Counted from the stretch's first letter, positions 53,089 to 62,557 are shown. The stretch: 64,000 nucleotides of DNA from Motilibacter rhizosphaerae (GCF_004216915.1 NZ_SGXD01000003.1:862212-926211); one strand, 5' to 3'. Notes: a model not told the origin generated them from the letters alone. Made by a program: numbers and translations.

Positions 53089-54405
53089 TCACCGCACCGC
53101 GCGCAGCCCCGGCACCGCTGAGAAGCGCGCGCTGGTCACGGCGTCGGCGTAGACCTCGGCGACCTGCTCGGCGGTCCGCGTCCAGCTGAAGCCCGCCGCG
53201 TGGCGCAGCGCGCCGTCGCCCAGCGCCAGCCGCCGGTGCGGGTCGAGGAGCAGCTCGCCGAGCACGCGGCCCCAGCGCTGCGGGTCGTGCCCGTCGACGA
53301 GCACCCCCGAGCTGCCGTCGGCGACGGCGGTGCGCAGCCCACCCACCCGGGCGGCGACGACCGGGGTCCCGCAGGCCTGCGACTCGATCGCGACGAGCCC
53401 GAACGACTCGCTGCGCGACGGGATCACGGTGAGGTCGGCCGCGGCGTACCAGTCGGCGAGCTCGCGGCGCGGCACCGGCGGCTGGAAGGACACCACGTCG
53501 GCGACGCCGAGCTCGTCGGCCAGCCGCTCGAGCGCGCCGGGCTCGGCCAGCCCCGCCCCGCTCGGGCCGCCGCAGACGACGGTGCGCAGGCGGCTCCGCA
53601 GCGCGGGGTACGCGGTGAGCAGCTCCGCCGTCGCGCGCACCAGCACGTCGGGGGCCTTGAGCGGCTGGACCCGGCCGACGAAGAGCAGGACGAGGGCGTC
53701 GGCGGGGAGCCCGAGCCGCGCGCGCACGGCGGCCCGTGGGCGCGGGTGGAAGGTCTCCAGGTCGACGCCCGGGGCGACGACGGCGACGCGGCCGGGGTCG
53801 GCGCCGTAGAGCTCGACGAGCTGCTCGGCCTCCTCCCCGGTGTTGGCGAGCAGCCGCTCCGCAGCACCCACGACCTGGGCCTCGCCGACCTCGCGGGAGC
53901 GCGGCTCGGGCAGCTCGCCGGGGCCGAGGGAGAGGTTCTTGACCCGCGCCATCGTGTGCATCGTGTGGACCAGCGGGACGCCCCAGTGCTCGGCGGCGAC
54001 CCAGCCGACCTGCCCCGAGAGCCAGTAGTGCGAGTGGACGAGGTCGTAGCCCGCGCCCTCCGGCGCCGCGGAGATGAGCGCCGCGGACAGCGCGCACAGC
54101 TGGCCCGGGAGCTCCTCCTTGGTGAGCGGCCCGCTCGACCCGGTGGACAGGTGCCGCACGGCCACGCCGTCGCCGAGGCGCACCACCGGTGGGGCGTCCT
54201 CCTGCACCGCGCGGGTGAGGATGTCGACCTCGATGCCGAGCGCGGCCAGCCGCCGGGAGAGCTCCACGACGTAGACGTTGAGCCCGCCCGCGTCGCCCGT
54301 CCCCGGCTGGTCGAGCGGCGAGGTGTGCACGCTGAGCATGGCGACCCGGCGCGGCCCGCGGGGACGGCGTGCGGGCCGCAGGGGGCGTACGGGCTCGCGG
54401 GTCAC
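53089..54405 (-). CDS. mshA: D-inositol-3-phosphate glycosyltransferase, mycothiol synthesis
   Basis: About 438 aa GT4: N-terminal [72 protein letters not shown] and the C-terminal [19 protein letters not shown] with the EX7E motif. Transfers GlcNAc to inositol-3-phosphate, the first step to mycothiol. GTG 54405 lies nine bases after GGAGG and is preferred; ATG 54414 overlaps too closely with that site. gpmA lies downstream on the same strand, a conserved actinobacterial pairing. Confidence 0.93.
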   Translation of the reverse strand: MTREPVRPLRPARRPRGPRRVAMLSVHTSPLDQPGTGDAGGLNVYVVELSRRLAALGIEVDILTRAVQEDAPPVVRLGDGVAVRHLSTGSSGPLTKEELPGQLCALSAALISAAPEGAGYDLVHSHYWLSGQVGWVAAEHWGVPLVHTMHTMARVKNLSLGPGELPEPRSREVGEAQVVGAAERLLANTGEEAEQLVELYGADPGRVAVVAPGVDLETFHPRPRAAVRARLGLPADALVLLFVGRVQPLKAPDVLVRATAELLTAYPALRSRLRTVVCGGPSGAGLAEPGALERLADELGVADVVSFQPPVPRRELADWYAAADLTVIPSRSESFGLVAIESQACGTPVVAARVGGLRTAVADGSSGVLVDGHDPQRWGRVLGELLLDPHRRLALGDGALRHAAGFSWTRTAEQVAEVYADAVTSARFSAVPGLRAVR

Positions 54406-54456
54406 GGGGTCCATCCTCCCCGATGGCGCGGGGAGCACGCGTGCCACCCTTCGGGC

Positions 54457-55254
54457 ATGCCCGCGCCGCCGCGACCCGCTCGCCCGGTCGGCACCCCGAC
54501 GCGGGGCACGACCGCACCGAACCGGCTGCGCCGCGTGGACCGCTGGCTCGTCGCGACGCACGGGCGGCTGCTGCGGACCTGCGCGGACCCGCTGGTCGTG
54601 GACCTCGGGTACGGCGAGACGGGCGTGACGCCGCTCGAGCTCTGGACGCGGGTGCGCGCCGTCCGCCCCGACGCCCGCGTCGTCGGGGTGGAGATCGACC
54701 CGGCCCGGGTGGCCGCCGCCGCCCCCCTGGCCCGGCCAGGGCTGGAGTTCGTGCGGGGCGGGTTCGAGCTCCCGGTCGCGGGCGACCCCGTGGTGGTGCG
54801 GGCGCTCAACGTGCTGCGCCAGTACGCCGAGGACGAGGTCCCCGCGGCCTGGCAGCGGCTGCTCGACCGGCTGGCGCCCGAGGGGATCGTCGTCGAGGGG
54901 ACGTGCGACGAGCTCGGTCGCCTCGGCGGCTGGGTGACGCTCGACCGCACCGGCCCGCGGACGCTGACCCTCGCCGCGCGCCTCGCGGGGCTCGAGCGCC
55001 CCTCGGTGCTCGCCGAGCGGCTGCCCAAGGCGCTCATCCACCGCAACGTCCCCGGCGAGCGGGTCCACGCGCTGCTCGCCGACCTCGACGCCGGCTGGGA
55101 CGCCGCCGCGGCGTACGCGGGCTACGGGCGGCGGCAGCGCTGGGTCGCGGCGGTCGAGGCGCTCGCCCGGCGCGGCTGGCCGGTGCTCGACCGGCCCCAC
55201 CGCTGGCGGCAGGGGGAGCTCACCGTGGCCTGGGACTCGGTCGCGCCGTCCTGA
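54457..55254 (+). CDS. Class I SAM-dependent methyltransferase-like protein
   Basis: 265 aa: [17 protein letters not shown] is motif [15 protein letters not shown] the acidic loop, and [37 protein letters not shown] motif II/III. Divergent from mshA, with which homologues are often neighbours. Substrate unknown. ATG start. Confidence 0.85.
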   Translation: MPAPPRPARPVGTPTRGTTAPNRLRRVDRWLVATHGRLLRTCADPLVVDLGYGETGVTPLELWTRVRAVRPDARVVGVEIDPARVAAAAPLARPGLEFVRGGFELPVAGDPVVVRALNVLRQYAEDEVPAAWQRLLDRLAPEGIVVEGTCDELGRLGGWVTLDRTGPRTLTLAARLAGLERPSVLAERLPKALIHRNVPGERVHALLADLDAGWDAAAAYAGYGRRQRWVAAVEALARRGWPVLDRPHRWRQGELTVAWDSVAPS

Positions 55255-55312
55255 CGCGCAGCGAGTGCGGCAGATCCCTCCATCCGGCCGTGGTGCGGCC
55301 GATGCTCAGGAC

Positions 55313-56662
55313 ATGACCCTCGACCTCAGCGTCCTCACGGGCGCCGTGCTCGGGGTGGTCGCGAGCCCGTCCACGGACGCGGAGCTGGTGCTCGCGGCCG
55401 CGCGCCGGGAGCTCGCCGACGCGTACCCCGGGCTGGTGCTCGAGGTCGGTGCGCCCGGGGGTGCCGGCATGCCGCTGCTGCTGGCGGGCCGGGAGTACGG
55501 CGTCCTGCGCACGAGCGGACCCGCCCTGCCGGCGGACGCGGTCCGCATCCTCGCGCACGCGCTCGCGGTCGCGCTGGCCGTCGACGTCGAGCGCGCCCGG
55601 CGGCGGTACGGCGCCGCCCGGGAGGAGGCGCTCAGCCGGCTGCTCCGCGAGGGCATCACCGCCACCAGCGTCGAGGAGGCCGGCGAGCTGGTGGCGCGCG
55701 TGACCGCCGACGTCTTCGCCACCGAGCGCGCCGCGGTCTACCTGCTCGGCGACCGCGGGGTCATCCGGCACGTCATCGGCGTCGGGCTGGACGAGGAGCT
55801 GGGCGAGCGGCTGCGCTCCAGCCTCGTCGGCCTGGTCGCCGCCGACTCCCCGGTCTTCCGCCGCACGCAGCTGTCCGGCGGACCGCTGCTCATCGGCGAC
55901 GTGGCCGCGACGTCCGTCCGGGCGGGCGGGTTCGTGCGGACCCTCGGGCTCAGCGCGTTCGTCGCGATGCCGCTGCTGTCGGCCAGTGGCCAGGCGGGGC
56001 TCGTCATGTGCGGGGAGACCGGCCCCCGCCAGTGGACGCCGGACGACGAGGCCCTCGCCCGCCAGCTCGCGCTGCAGGCCGCGGTCGTCGTCGATGCCGC
56101 CCGGCTGCGCCAGGCCGAGCAGCACCACCTCGCCGACCTCACGCACCGCGCCCTGCACGACGCGCTCACCGGGCTGGCGAACCGCGCGGCGCTGCTGGAC
56201 GCGCTCGACCGCGCCGTCCTCGGCGGGGAGGCCGACGCGGGCCAGGTCGCGCTGCTCCTCGTCGACCTCGACGGCTTCAAGGCGGTGAACGACGAGCACG
56301 GGCACGGGGCCGGCGACGTGCTGCTCCAGCACGTCGCGGCGCGCCTGCGCCACGCGGTGCGCGACGACGACCTCGTCGCCCGGCTCGGCGGCGACGAGCT
56401 CGCCGTCCTGCTGGCACCCGGCACGGACGGGGAGACCGCGCTCGAGGTCGCCCGCCGCGTCGACGCGCGGTTGCGCGAGCCGTTCGACATCACCGGGTCC
56501 GCGGTGCGGATCAGCGGGGCCGTCGGCCTCGCCGTGCTGCCCCGCTGCGCCACCGACGCCGCCGGGCTGCTCGCCGCGGCGGACGCGGCGATGTACCGCT
56601 CGAAGCGGGAGGGCGACGGGCCGGCGGTCGCGCGGCCCGTCCCGGCGCCGCGCGCCGGCTAG
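55313..56662 (+). CDS. GAF-GGDEF diguanylate cyclase
   Basis: 449 aa: N-terminal region, GAF domain (about 105-265), then GGDEF domain (about 278-440): LTGLANRAALLDAL, LLLVDLDGFKAVNDEHGHGAGD and the active site GGDEL (359-363, Leu for Phe). The inhibitory I-site RxxD is kept as RDDD (350-353), five residues before. Makes c-di-GMP, with product feedback likely. The gene converges on DUF2516-rsiG; RsiG is a c-di-GMP effector, so producer and receiver are neighbours. Confidence 0.9.
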   Translation: MTLDLSVLTGAVLGVVASPSTDAELVLAAARRELADAYPGLVLEVGAPGGAGMPLLLAGREYGVLRTSGPALPADAVRILAHALAVALAVDVERARRRYGAAREEALSRLLREGITATSVEEAGELVARVTADVFATERAAVYLLGDRGVIRHVIGVGLDEELGERLRSSLVGLVAADSPVFRRTQLSGGPLLIGDVAATSVRAGGFVRTLGLSAFVAMPLLSASGQAGLVMCGETGPRQWTPDDEALARQLALQAAVVVDAARLRQAEQHHLADLTHRALHDALTGLANRAALLDALDRAVLGGEADAGQVALLLVDLDGFKAVNDEHGHGAGDVLLQHVAARLRHAVRDDDLVARLGGDELAVLLAPGTDGETALEVARRVDARLREPFDITGSAVRISGAVGLAVLPRCATDAAGLLAAADAAMYRSKREGDGPAVARPVPAPRAG

Positions 56663-56708
56663 CCCACCAACGGCCGTACGGGCCGGCTCACCAGGGGCCG
56701 TACGGGCC
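56661..56708. repeat. 24-bp tandem duplication across the DUF2516 stop codon
   Basis: Two adjacent 24-bp units (56661-56684 and 56685-56708), 20 of 24 bases equal, both containing GGCCGTACGGGCC. One codes the end of the DUF2516 protein (GPYGPW plus stop); the other lies just beyond and overlaps the stop of the cyclase gene. Confidence 0.8.
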
Positions 56709-57032
56709 CATGCGCGTGCCGCCGCCGCCGCGCCCGCTCATGCCCTTGACCGCGGGCCGGACGTCGGCGAGGTAGACCGCACCGGCGACGACGGCCGCGA
56801 TCCCGATGAGCGACGAGGCGCCCGACCACCCCGCCAGCAGCACGAAGAGCAGCGCGATGCCGAGGATCGCGACCCACTTCTGCTTGGTGAGCTTGCCCGC
56901 GGCGGCGTACGCCCCGGGCTTCCAGCGCAGCGAGTCGACGGCGGCGACGAGGACGATGACGACCTCGACGCCCCAGAGGAGCAGGTACACCCAGTCCATG
57001 AAGCCCATGTGGTGCTGGGTCTGCTGCAGCAT
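56688..57032 (-). CDS. DUF2516 membrane protein
   Basis: 114 aa with three TM helices (WVYLLLWGVEVVIVLVAAVD; WVAILGIALLFVLLAGWSG; LIGIAAVVAGAVYLADV) and the DSLRWKPGAYAAAGKLTKQKW loop of DUF2516. Function unknown. ATG start overlaps the rsiG stop by one base (TGATG), so it is translated with rsiG. Confidence 0.9.
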   Translation of the reverse strand: MLQQTQHHMGFMDWVYLLLWGVEVVIVLVAAVDSLRWKPGAYAAAGKLTKQKWVAILGIALLFVLLAGWSGASSLIGIAAVVAGAVYLADVRPAVKGMSGRGGGGTRMGPYGPW

Positions 57033-57631
57033 CAGCGCTCCTGGAGCAGGTCGCTGACGTCGGCCCGCCCTTCCTTGTAGCGGCGGCCGATCTCCGCGGT
57101 GCAGGCGTCGACGACGGCCTGGACCGAGCGGCGGGAGCGCGAGACGTCCTCCTCGAAGGCGACCAGGCGCTCGAGCGCGGAGGCGAGCTCCCCGTCGTCC
57201 ATCCCGGAGAGGTCGGAGAAGCCGACGTCGGCGGCGAGCTGCTCGACGCGGCGGCGGTGCTCGCCGACGCGCGAGGGGTCGACGTGCGGGAGGCGCGCGT
57301 GGCTCCAGTCGGCGCGCGGGCCCGAGTCGGTGAGGGTACGGGCCAGCCGGGCCACGAAGTCCTCCTCGCTGCCCTCCTCCAGCGACGGGCCCCCGTCGGC
57401 GCGGCGGGACTGCTCGGCGCGCAGGATGTCGAGCCGGCCCTGCAGCAGGCGCCGGACGTAGGAGAGGTCGGCCTCCTCCTGCTCGACGTCCTGGCGCATC
57501 GCGCGCACCTCGGCCAGCGGGCGCTCGGCCAGCCCCGCGAGGAAGTCGGGCGCGAGCACGCGGTCGATGCGGCGCCGGCCGCCGTCCAGCGGGCCGGACG
57601 CGCCGGTCGGGTCAAGCCCTGCGTCAGTCAC
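57032..57631 (-). CDS. rsiG: RsiG-type c-di-GMP-responsive anti-sigma factor
   Basis: 199 aa, mostly helical. It holds two copies of the c-di-GMP-binding signature E(X)3S(X)2R(X)3Q(X)3D: E53-S57-R60-Q64-D68 in the first long helix and E160-S164-R167-Q171-D175 in the second. In Streptomyces, RsiG with c-di-GMP sequesters sigma WhiG; in motile relatives the partner is likely a FliA-type sigma. GTG start at 57631; the AGGGG before it is close. Its stop overlaps DUF2516. The adjacent diguanylate cyclase strengthens the call. Confidence 0.9.
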   Translation of the reverse strand: MTDAGLDPTGASGPLDGGRRRIDRVLAPDFLAGLAERPLAEVRAMRQDVEQEEADLSYVRRLLQGRLDILRAEQSRRADGGPSLEEGSEEDFVARLARTLTDSGPRADWSHARLPHVDPSRVGEHRRRVEQLAADVGFSDLSGMDDGELASALERLVAFEEDVSRSRRSVQAVVDACTAEIGRRYKEGRADVSDLLQER

Positions 57632-57668
57632 CCCTGCATCGTGCCAGACCAGCGGGCAGGATGGGCCC

Positions 57669-58100
57669 GTGCGCGCCCTCCTCCAGCGGGCCCTCGGCGC
57701 GGAGGTGCGCGTCGCGGGCGAGGTCGTCGGCGCCCTGCCGGGCCCCGGCCTGCTCGTCCTGCTGGGCGTCGCGACGACCGACACCGCGGCGGACGCCGCC
57801 GCCCTCGCCCGGCGCGTCCACGAGCTGCGCGTCCTGCGCGACGAGCGCAGCGCTGCGGACGAGGGCGCCCCGCTGCTCGTGGTCAGCCAGTTCACGCTGT
57901 ACGCCGACACCCGCCGCGGCCGCCGGCCCAGCTGGTCCGCGGCGGCGCCCGGGCCGGTGGCCGAGCCGCTGGTGGAGGCGTTCGTCGCCGCCCTGCGCGA
58001 GCGGGGCGCGCACGTGGAGACCGGCGTCTTCGGCGCCGACATGCAGGTGTCGCTCGTCAACGACGGGCCGGTGACGCTGCTGCTCGAGGAGCCGCGGTAG
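57669..58100 (+). CDS. dtd: D-aminoacyl-tRNA deacylase
   Basis: 143 aa: [15 protein letters not shown] start, [21 protein letters not shown] (SQxT motif) and [21 protein letters not shown] (Gly-cisPro NxGP motif). Removes D-amino acids from mischarged tRNA. GTG start at 57669 gives the family N-terminus. Divergent from rsiG. Confidence 0.96.
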   Translation: MRALLQRALGAEVRVAGEVVGALPGPGLLVLLGVATTDTAADAAALARRVHELRVLRDERSAADEGAPLLVVSQFTLYADTRRGRRPSWSAAAPGPVAEPLVEAFVAALRERGAHVETGVFGADMQVSLVNDGPVTLLLEEPR

Positions 58101-58158
58101 CGCTCGGGGTGCCGTCAGCCGCGATAGCGCTCGACCCCGCAGCGAGCCGCAGCAGCGG

Positions 58159-58631
58159 CTACTCCCCCACCTCGCCGTCCACGCGCTCGCGCAGCAGGTC
58201 CGCGTGGCCGTTGTGCCGGGCGTACTCCTCGACGAGGTGGACGAGCACCCAGCGCAGCGACACGGTCCCGACCTCCTCGTCCTCGCCCGTCGCGCCGAGC
58301 GGCGTACGGGCCACCGCGTCGTCGACCGCGGCGCACTCCGCCCGCCACGCGGCCCAGGCGGCGTCCGCCACCGCCTGGTCGGGGACGGCGCCCTCCCACG
58401 AGTCGGCGCCGTGCACGCCGGGCACCTCCTCGTGCCCGACGACCCGGCGCACCCAGTGCCGCTCGGCCTCCGCGAGGTGGCGGAGGAGACCCAGCAGCGA
58501 GAGCGACGACGGCGGCACCGCCCGCTCGGCGAGCTGCGCCGCGGACAGCCCGTGGCACTTCACTCGAGCGTGCCGCGCTGCCAGCGGAGGAACCCCACCA
58601 GGGTCTCGCGCTCCGCCGCCGTCGTCGGGGG
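58159..58631 (-). pseudogene. DUF664 / DinB-like gene, frameshifted
   Basis: The C-terminal frame (134 aa from GTG 58563: VKCHGLSAAQLAERAV, SLLGLLRHLAEAERHWVRRV, LVEEYARHNGHADLLRE) is a DUF664 mini-DinB four-helix protein. Its expected first helix is in another frame directly upstream: AAERETLVGFLRWQRGTLE then TGA at 58560-58562. One missing base would rejoin them as GTLEWKCHGL, the family's usual sequence. The N-terminal frame also has no ATG after a TAA at 58632. Probably inactive, unless the base is an assembly error. Confidence 0.75.
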
Positions 58632-58715
58632 TTACCTGCGCACGCGCACCTCCACCTCTCGTCCGTCGCAGGAGGTGACGCCAGCCGCTCGCGCGGCTCA
58701 TCGGCGCGGACGGAG

Positions 58716-60212
58716 CTAGTACGCGCCGGAGCCGTGGAAGACTGCGGCGAGGGTCTTCCACAGGATGAGCATGTCCGCCGTGAAGGACCAGTTCTCGACG
58801 TAGTACAGGTCGAGGCGGACCGTGTCCTCCCACGAGAGGTCCGAGCGCCCGCTCACCTGCCAGAGCCCCGTCATGCCGGGCTTCACGAGCAGGCGGCGGC
58901 GCACGTCGGACGCGTAGTTGGCGACCTCGCTCGGCAACGGCGGGCGCGGCCCGACGAGGCTCATGTCGCCGCGCAGCACGTTGATGAGCTGGGGCAGCTC
59001 GTCGAGCGAGTAGCGCCGCAGCCAGCGCCCCACGGACGTCACCCGGGGGTCGGCCCGCATCTTGAACAGCACGCCGTCGTGCTCGTTCTCGAGCGTGAGG
59101 TCGGGCAGCATCGCCTCGGCGCCGGTGACCATCGAGCGGAACTTCACCATCGTGAAGGTGCGCCCCTCGCGCCCGACCCGCTTCTGCCGGAAGAGCGCAG
59201 GACCGGGGCTCGTGGCGCGGACGGCGACCGCGATGCCGAGCAGCAGCGGCGACAGGGCGGCCAGCAGCCCGAGCGCGACGACGCGGTCGACGATGCCCTT
59301 GACGATGCGCATCGGGCCCTCGTACTGCGGGGCCTCGACGTGGAGCAGCGGGAGCCCGGCCACGGGGCGCACGTGGATGCGCGGCCCGGCGACGTCGGTC
59401 AGCGCGGGGGCGACGACGAGGTCGACGCCGGTGCCCTCGAGCGCCCAGCCGAGCCGGCGCAGCGCGCTCGGGGTGAGCCCGACCGAGGGGACGACCGCGA
59501 CGGTGTCCGCGCCGGTGTCGAGCACGGCGTGCGGCACCGAGGCCAGCGAGCCGACGACGGGCAGCGCGAGGTCGCCCTCCTCGTCGAGGCCGCCGGGCAG
59601 GCAGGCGCCCACGACCTCGTAGCCGGCGTAGGCCTCGCGGGTCAGCTCCGCGGCGAGGTGCCGGACATTGTCCTTGCTGCCGACGAGCAGGACGCGGTGG
59701 CTCCAGCCGCCGCGCCGGCGCTGGCGGTGCAGCCACTTGCGGGCGAGCCAGCGCTCGAGCACCAGGCCGGCGAGGCCCACGGGGAAGGCCAGCGCCACGA
59801 GCCCGCGGCCCGACTCCAGCCGGCCGAGGTAGGCGAGGATCGAGAAGACCCCGAACAGGCGGACGGTCGCGGTGACGACCCGCTTGTACTCGTCGGGGCC
59901 CACCCCGACGACCCGCCGGTCGCGCGAGACGTGCAGCGAGAGGCTCGTCATCCAGCCGACGACGAGCAGGGCCCCCACCGACAGGGTGGTGCTGAGCGGC
60001 GGCGTCAGGGCGCCGCCGGTGACCTGCTCCGGGACGAGCCGGCGCCCCCAGGCGAGGGCGCTCGAGACCGCGGCGAGGATGACGAGGGCGTCGAGGACCC
60101 ACAGCGTGGTCTCGAGCCGGCGGGCCCAGCCGGGGGCGCGGACGGCATCGCCCGGGACGAGCGTCGGAGCCGGCGCGGAGGCGCGCTCGAGCTCGACATC
60201 CGCCTCGAGCAT
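58716..60212 (-). CDS. Polyprenyl glycosylphosphotransferase (exopolysaccharide sugar transferase)
   Basis: 498 aa: four to five N-terminal TM helices, a CoA-binding-like Rossmann region (HRVLLVGSKDNVRHLAAEL), a further TM (VVALGLLAALSPLLLGIAVAV) and the C-terminal catalytic domain with FRQKRVGREGRTFTMVKFRSM, SLDELPQLINVLRGDMSLVG, PRPPLP and PGMTGLWQVSGRSDLSW. Places the first sugar phosphate on undecaprenyl phosphate for polysaccharide synthesis. ATG with AAGGGGG. No other polysaccharide genes are nearby. Confidence 0.94.
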   Translation of the reverse strand: MLEADVELERASAPAPTLVPGDAVRAPGWARRLETTLWVLDALVILAAVSSALAWGRRLVPEQVTGGALTPPLSTTLSVGALLVVGWMTSLSLHVSRDRRVVGVGPDEYKRVVTATVRLFGVFSILAYLGRLESGRGLVALAFPVGLAGLVLERWLARKWLHRQRRRGGWSHRVLLVGSKDNVRHLAAELTREAYAGYEVVGACLPGGLDEEGDLALPVVGSLASVPHAVLDTGADTVAVVPSVGLTPSALRRLGWALEGTGVDLVVAPALTDVAGPRIHVRPVAGLPLLHVEAPQYEGPMRIVKGIVDRVVALGLLAALSPLLLGIAVAVRATSPGPALFRQKRVGREGRTFTMVKFRSMVTGAEAMLPDLTLENEHDGVLFKMRADPRVTSVGRWLRRYSLDELPQLINVLRGDMSLVGPRPPLPSEVANYASDVRRRLLVKPGMTGLWQVSGRSDLSWEDTVRLDLYYVENWSFTADMLILWKTLAAVFHGSGAY

Positions 60213-60338
60213 GCGATCCCCCTTCGCGCGTGGGCAGGGCCAGCCGCTCAGGCTACTGCCTGGGAGCGGTCCTGGACAGCCGTGCGCGGCTCCGGAGGGA
60301 GGGCTGCGGGCAGCCGGTGGGCAGCCGGGTGGGCAGGG

Positions 60339-61361
60339 TCAGGCCGGGCGCAGGCCCGCCTGCGCGCGCCGGCCGGCACCTCCGCCGGGAGCCGCAAGCA
60401 GCAGCGCCGGCACCTCCTGCGCCGCGCTCGCGGCACCGGCGACCAGCGTCGCGGCCGGGTCGACCGACCGCTTGACCAGCGCGAGCGCGACCGGCCCGAG
60501 CTCGGCGTGCTGGGCGACGCTGGTGAGCAGCCCGACCTCGCGGCCCGCGTCGAGCACCGCGGTCCCGGGCTCCGGCAGCTCGGCCGAGCCGTCGAGGTGG
60601 AGCAGGACGAGGCGCCGCGGGGGCTTGCCGAGGTTGTGGACGCGGGCGACCGTCTCCTGGCCGCGGTAGCAGCCCTTGTCGAGCGCGACGGCGGTCGCCA
60701 TCCAGCCCACCTCGTGCGGGATGGTCCGGTCGTCGGTGTCGACGCCGAGCCGCGGCACGCCGGCCGCGACCCGCAGCGCGGCGTGGGCCCACGATCCGGC
60801 AGGCGCCCCTGCCGCAGCGGGGAGGGCGGCGAGCTCGGCTCGCGGCACGAGCGACAGCGCGCCGCCGAGCGGGTCGCCCGGGGCCGGCCGCCACACGACC
60901 TCCGCCGGGAGCGGCTCCCCCGGCGACCAGACCACGGCGTACGCGGCGGTGGCGTCCTCGACCTCGACCTCGGTCCAGAACCGCATCCGCAGGAGGTACG
61001 CCGTGAGCGCCGCCGCCGTCCCCGGCTCCACGACCATCCAGGCGGAGGTACCGTCGTCGACGAGGCGCAGGTGGTGCTCGACGCGGCCGTTGGGGTCGAG
61101 CACGAGCGCCTCGGTCGACGCGCCGGCCGGGAGCCCGCGCAGCGCCTGGCTGGTGAGGTCGTCGAGCCAGCCGAGCCGGGCAGGGCCGGTGACGCGGACG
61201 ACGCCGGAGGTGGACAGGTCGACCCAGCCCTCGCCGTCGAGCAGCCGGCGCTGCTCGCGCAGCGGGTCGCCGTAGTGCCACGCCACGCCGGCGTCGACGC
61301 CCTCCGCGGGCACCGCCCCCGGGAGGGCGAGCAGGGGCGAGGGGTCAGTGCTGGTGCTCAT
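60339..61361 (-). CDS. ygfZ: YgfZ/GcvT-domain folate-binding protein
   Basis: 340 aa: RVTGPARLGWLDDLTSQALRG, then the YgfZ signature KGCYRGQE and NLGKPPRRLVLLHLDG. A tetrahydrofolate-dependent factor for iron-sulfur enzyme maintenance. ATG start; the start region overlaps the Fur gene by 17 bp, so both are coupled. Confidence 0.93.
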   Translation of the reverse strand: MSTSTDPSPLLALPGAVPAEGVDAGVAWHYGDPLREQRRLLDGEGWVDLSTSGVVRVTGPARLGWLDDLTSQALRGLPAGASTEALVLDPNGRVEHHLRLVDDGTSAWMVVEPGTAAALTAYLLRMRFWTEVEVEDATAAYAVVWSPGEPLPAEVVWRPAPGDPLGGALSLVPRAELAALPAAAGAPAGSWAHAALRVAAGVPRLGVDTDDRTIPHEVGWMATAVALDKGCYRGQETVARVHNLGKPPRRLVLLHLDGSAELPEPGTAVLDAGREVGLLTSVAQHAELGPVALALVKRSVDPAATLVAGAASAAQEVPALLLAAPGGGAGRRAQAGLRPA

Positions 61362-61812
61362 GCCGCTCCTGCTGGTGCTCGTGCTCCGGGTCGCGCGCGT
61401 CCGCCTCCTGGCAGGACCGGCAGCGGCCGAAGATCGCGAAGTGCGCGACGTCGGTCGCGAACCCGTGCTGGGCGGCGATGCGGGCGACGAGCTCGTCGGC
61501 GACGCCGATGTCGGCCTCCCCGACCGTCCCGCAGTCGCGGCAGACCAGGTGGAGGTGGTCCGCCTCCTGCGCCGGGTGATAGGTGGGGGAACCGTGCCCG
61601 AGGTGGGTGTGGGTGACGAGGCCCAGCTCCTCGAGCAGCTCGAGCGTCCGGTAGACCGTGGAGAGGTTGACGCCGGTGGCGGTGCGCTGGACCTGCGCGT
61701 GCACCTCGTCGGGCGTCGCGTGGCCGAGGGTGGAGACGGCCTCGAGGACGAGCTGGCGCTGCGGCGTCAGCCGGTAGCCCCGCTCGCGGAGCAGCTCCCT
61801 CCAGTCCCCCAC
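61345..61812 (-). CDS. Fur-family metal-responsive repressor
   Basis: 155 aa: winged helix (RERGYRLTPQRQLVLEAVSTLGHATPDEVHAQV, STVYRTLELLEELGLV), metal-site HLHLVCRDCGTVGE, then a second structural CxxC (CRSCQ) and a His-rich tail (HEHQQERHEHQH). Could be a Fe, Zn or Ni sensor; sequence alone does not decide. The overlap with ygfZ would suit iron control. GTG start. Confidence 0.92.
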   Translation of the reverse strand: MGDWRELLRERGYRLTPQRQLVLEAVSTLGHATPDEVHAQVQRTATGVNLSTVYRTLELLEELGLVTHTHLGHGSPTYHPAQEADHLHLVCRDCGTVGEADIGVADELVARIAAQHGFATDVAHFAIFGRCRSCQEADARDPEHEHQQERHEHQH

Positions 61813-61822
61813 GTCCGCCTCC

Positions 61823-62401
61823 TCAGGCCCGGGGCGCGACCTCGGGCGGGTCGAGCCGCCCGGGGGCCACGACCGTGCCGGCCGGTCCTGGCGCGAGCGC
61901 CTCGGCGGCGTCGACGCGCTTGAGCCGTGCGCTGGCGTGCGGCGCCATCGGCTGGCCGTACGCCGCCTTGTCGTAGGCGTAGAGCAGGTCGCCCTGGACG
62001 AGGCCGTAGAGCCGGTGGCCGGCCTGGTGCTCGTCGGCGTGCAGGGTGCGCGCGACGACGTCGGTCGTCATCTCGACCCGCGCGGGCGCGATGGAGCCGA
62101 CGTAGACCTCGACGACGCCGCCGGGCTGGGCGATGATCGCCTCCACCTCGGTGCCGCCCATGACCGGGCGCCAGTAGCCGGTCTCGACGGTGATGACCTC
62201 GCCGACCGTGCCGTCCTCGCCGAGGGCCCAGAGCCGGGAGTCGAAGGTGAGGTAGTCGCCCCCGTGGTGGCCGAAGACCACCTGCTGGCCGAACTGCGCC
62301 TCGGGCTGGCCGGGGTAGCCGATCACCCCGGCGCCCTGCCACGTGCCGAGCAGCCAGGCCACCGGCACGAGGACGGACGGGAGGTCCGGGGTCAGCTCCA
62401 C
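61823..62401 (-). CDS. FABP-like / nitrobindin heme-binding beta-barrel protein
   Basis: 192 aa: LLGTWQGAGVIGYPG is the GxWxGxG motif of the nitrobindin/THAP4-like family, followed by beta strands (QQVVFGHHGGDYLTFDSRLWAL, ETGYWRP) and a late YAYDKAAYGQPMAPH with the usual heme-ligand His region. Nitrobindins bind ferric heme and isomerize peroxynitrite. GTG 62401 lacks a clear ribosome site. Runs ahead of fur-ygfZ on the same strand. Confidence 0.87.
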   Translation of the reverse strand: MELTPDLPSVLVPVAWLLGTWQGAGVIGYPGQPEAQFGQQVVFGHHGGDYLTFDSRLWALGEDGTVGEVITVETGYWRPVMGGTEVEAIIAQPGGVVEVYVGSIAPARVEMTTDVVARTLHADEHQAGHRLYGLVQGDLLYAYDKAAYGQPMAPHASARLKRVDAAEALAPGPAGTVVAPGRLDPPEVAPRA

Positions 62402-62421
62402 CGCGACGTCACGAGCCCCGG

Positions 62422-62523
62422 CTAGGCCTGGGCCTTGAACAGCCGGTAGACCACGTAGAACGCGAACCAGGTGATCGCGACGGCGGCCACCGACAGCAGG
62501 CCGGTGTAGAAGTACTCGAGCAC
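62422..62523 (-). CDS. 33-residue single-TM membrane protein
   Basis: Too short for usual gene finding. It reads VLEYFYTGLLSVAAVAITWF then AFYVVYRLFKAQA: one TM helix from about 7 to 27, with a positive C-terminal end. GAGGC lies just before GTG 62523. I recall similar tiny proteins next to this Fur/FABP cluster in actinobacteria, which supports it, but cannot check here. Function unknown. Confidence 0.7.
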   Translation of the reverse strand: MLEYFYTGLLSVAAVAITWFAFYVVYRLFKAQA

Positions 62524-62557
62524 GCCTCGATCCTATCCGCCGACTAGGGTCCCGGGC

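Noticed and set aside
53200..54456. Upstream extension of the methyltransferase ORF
   Set aside because: The extension is antisense to mshA; the methyltransferase begins at 54457.
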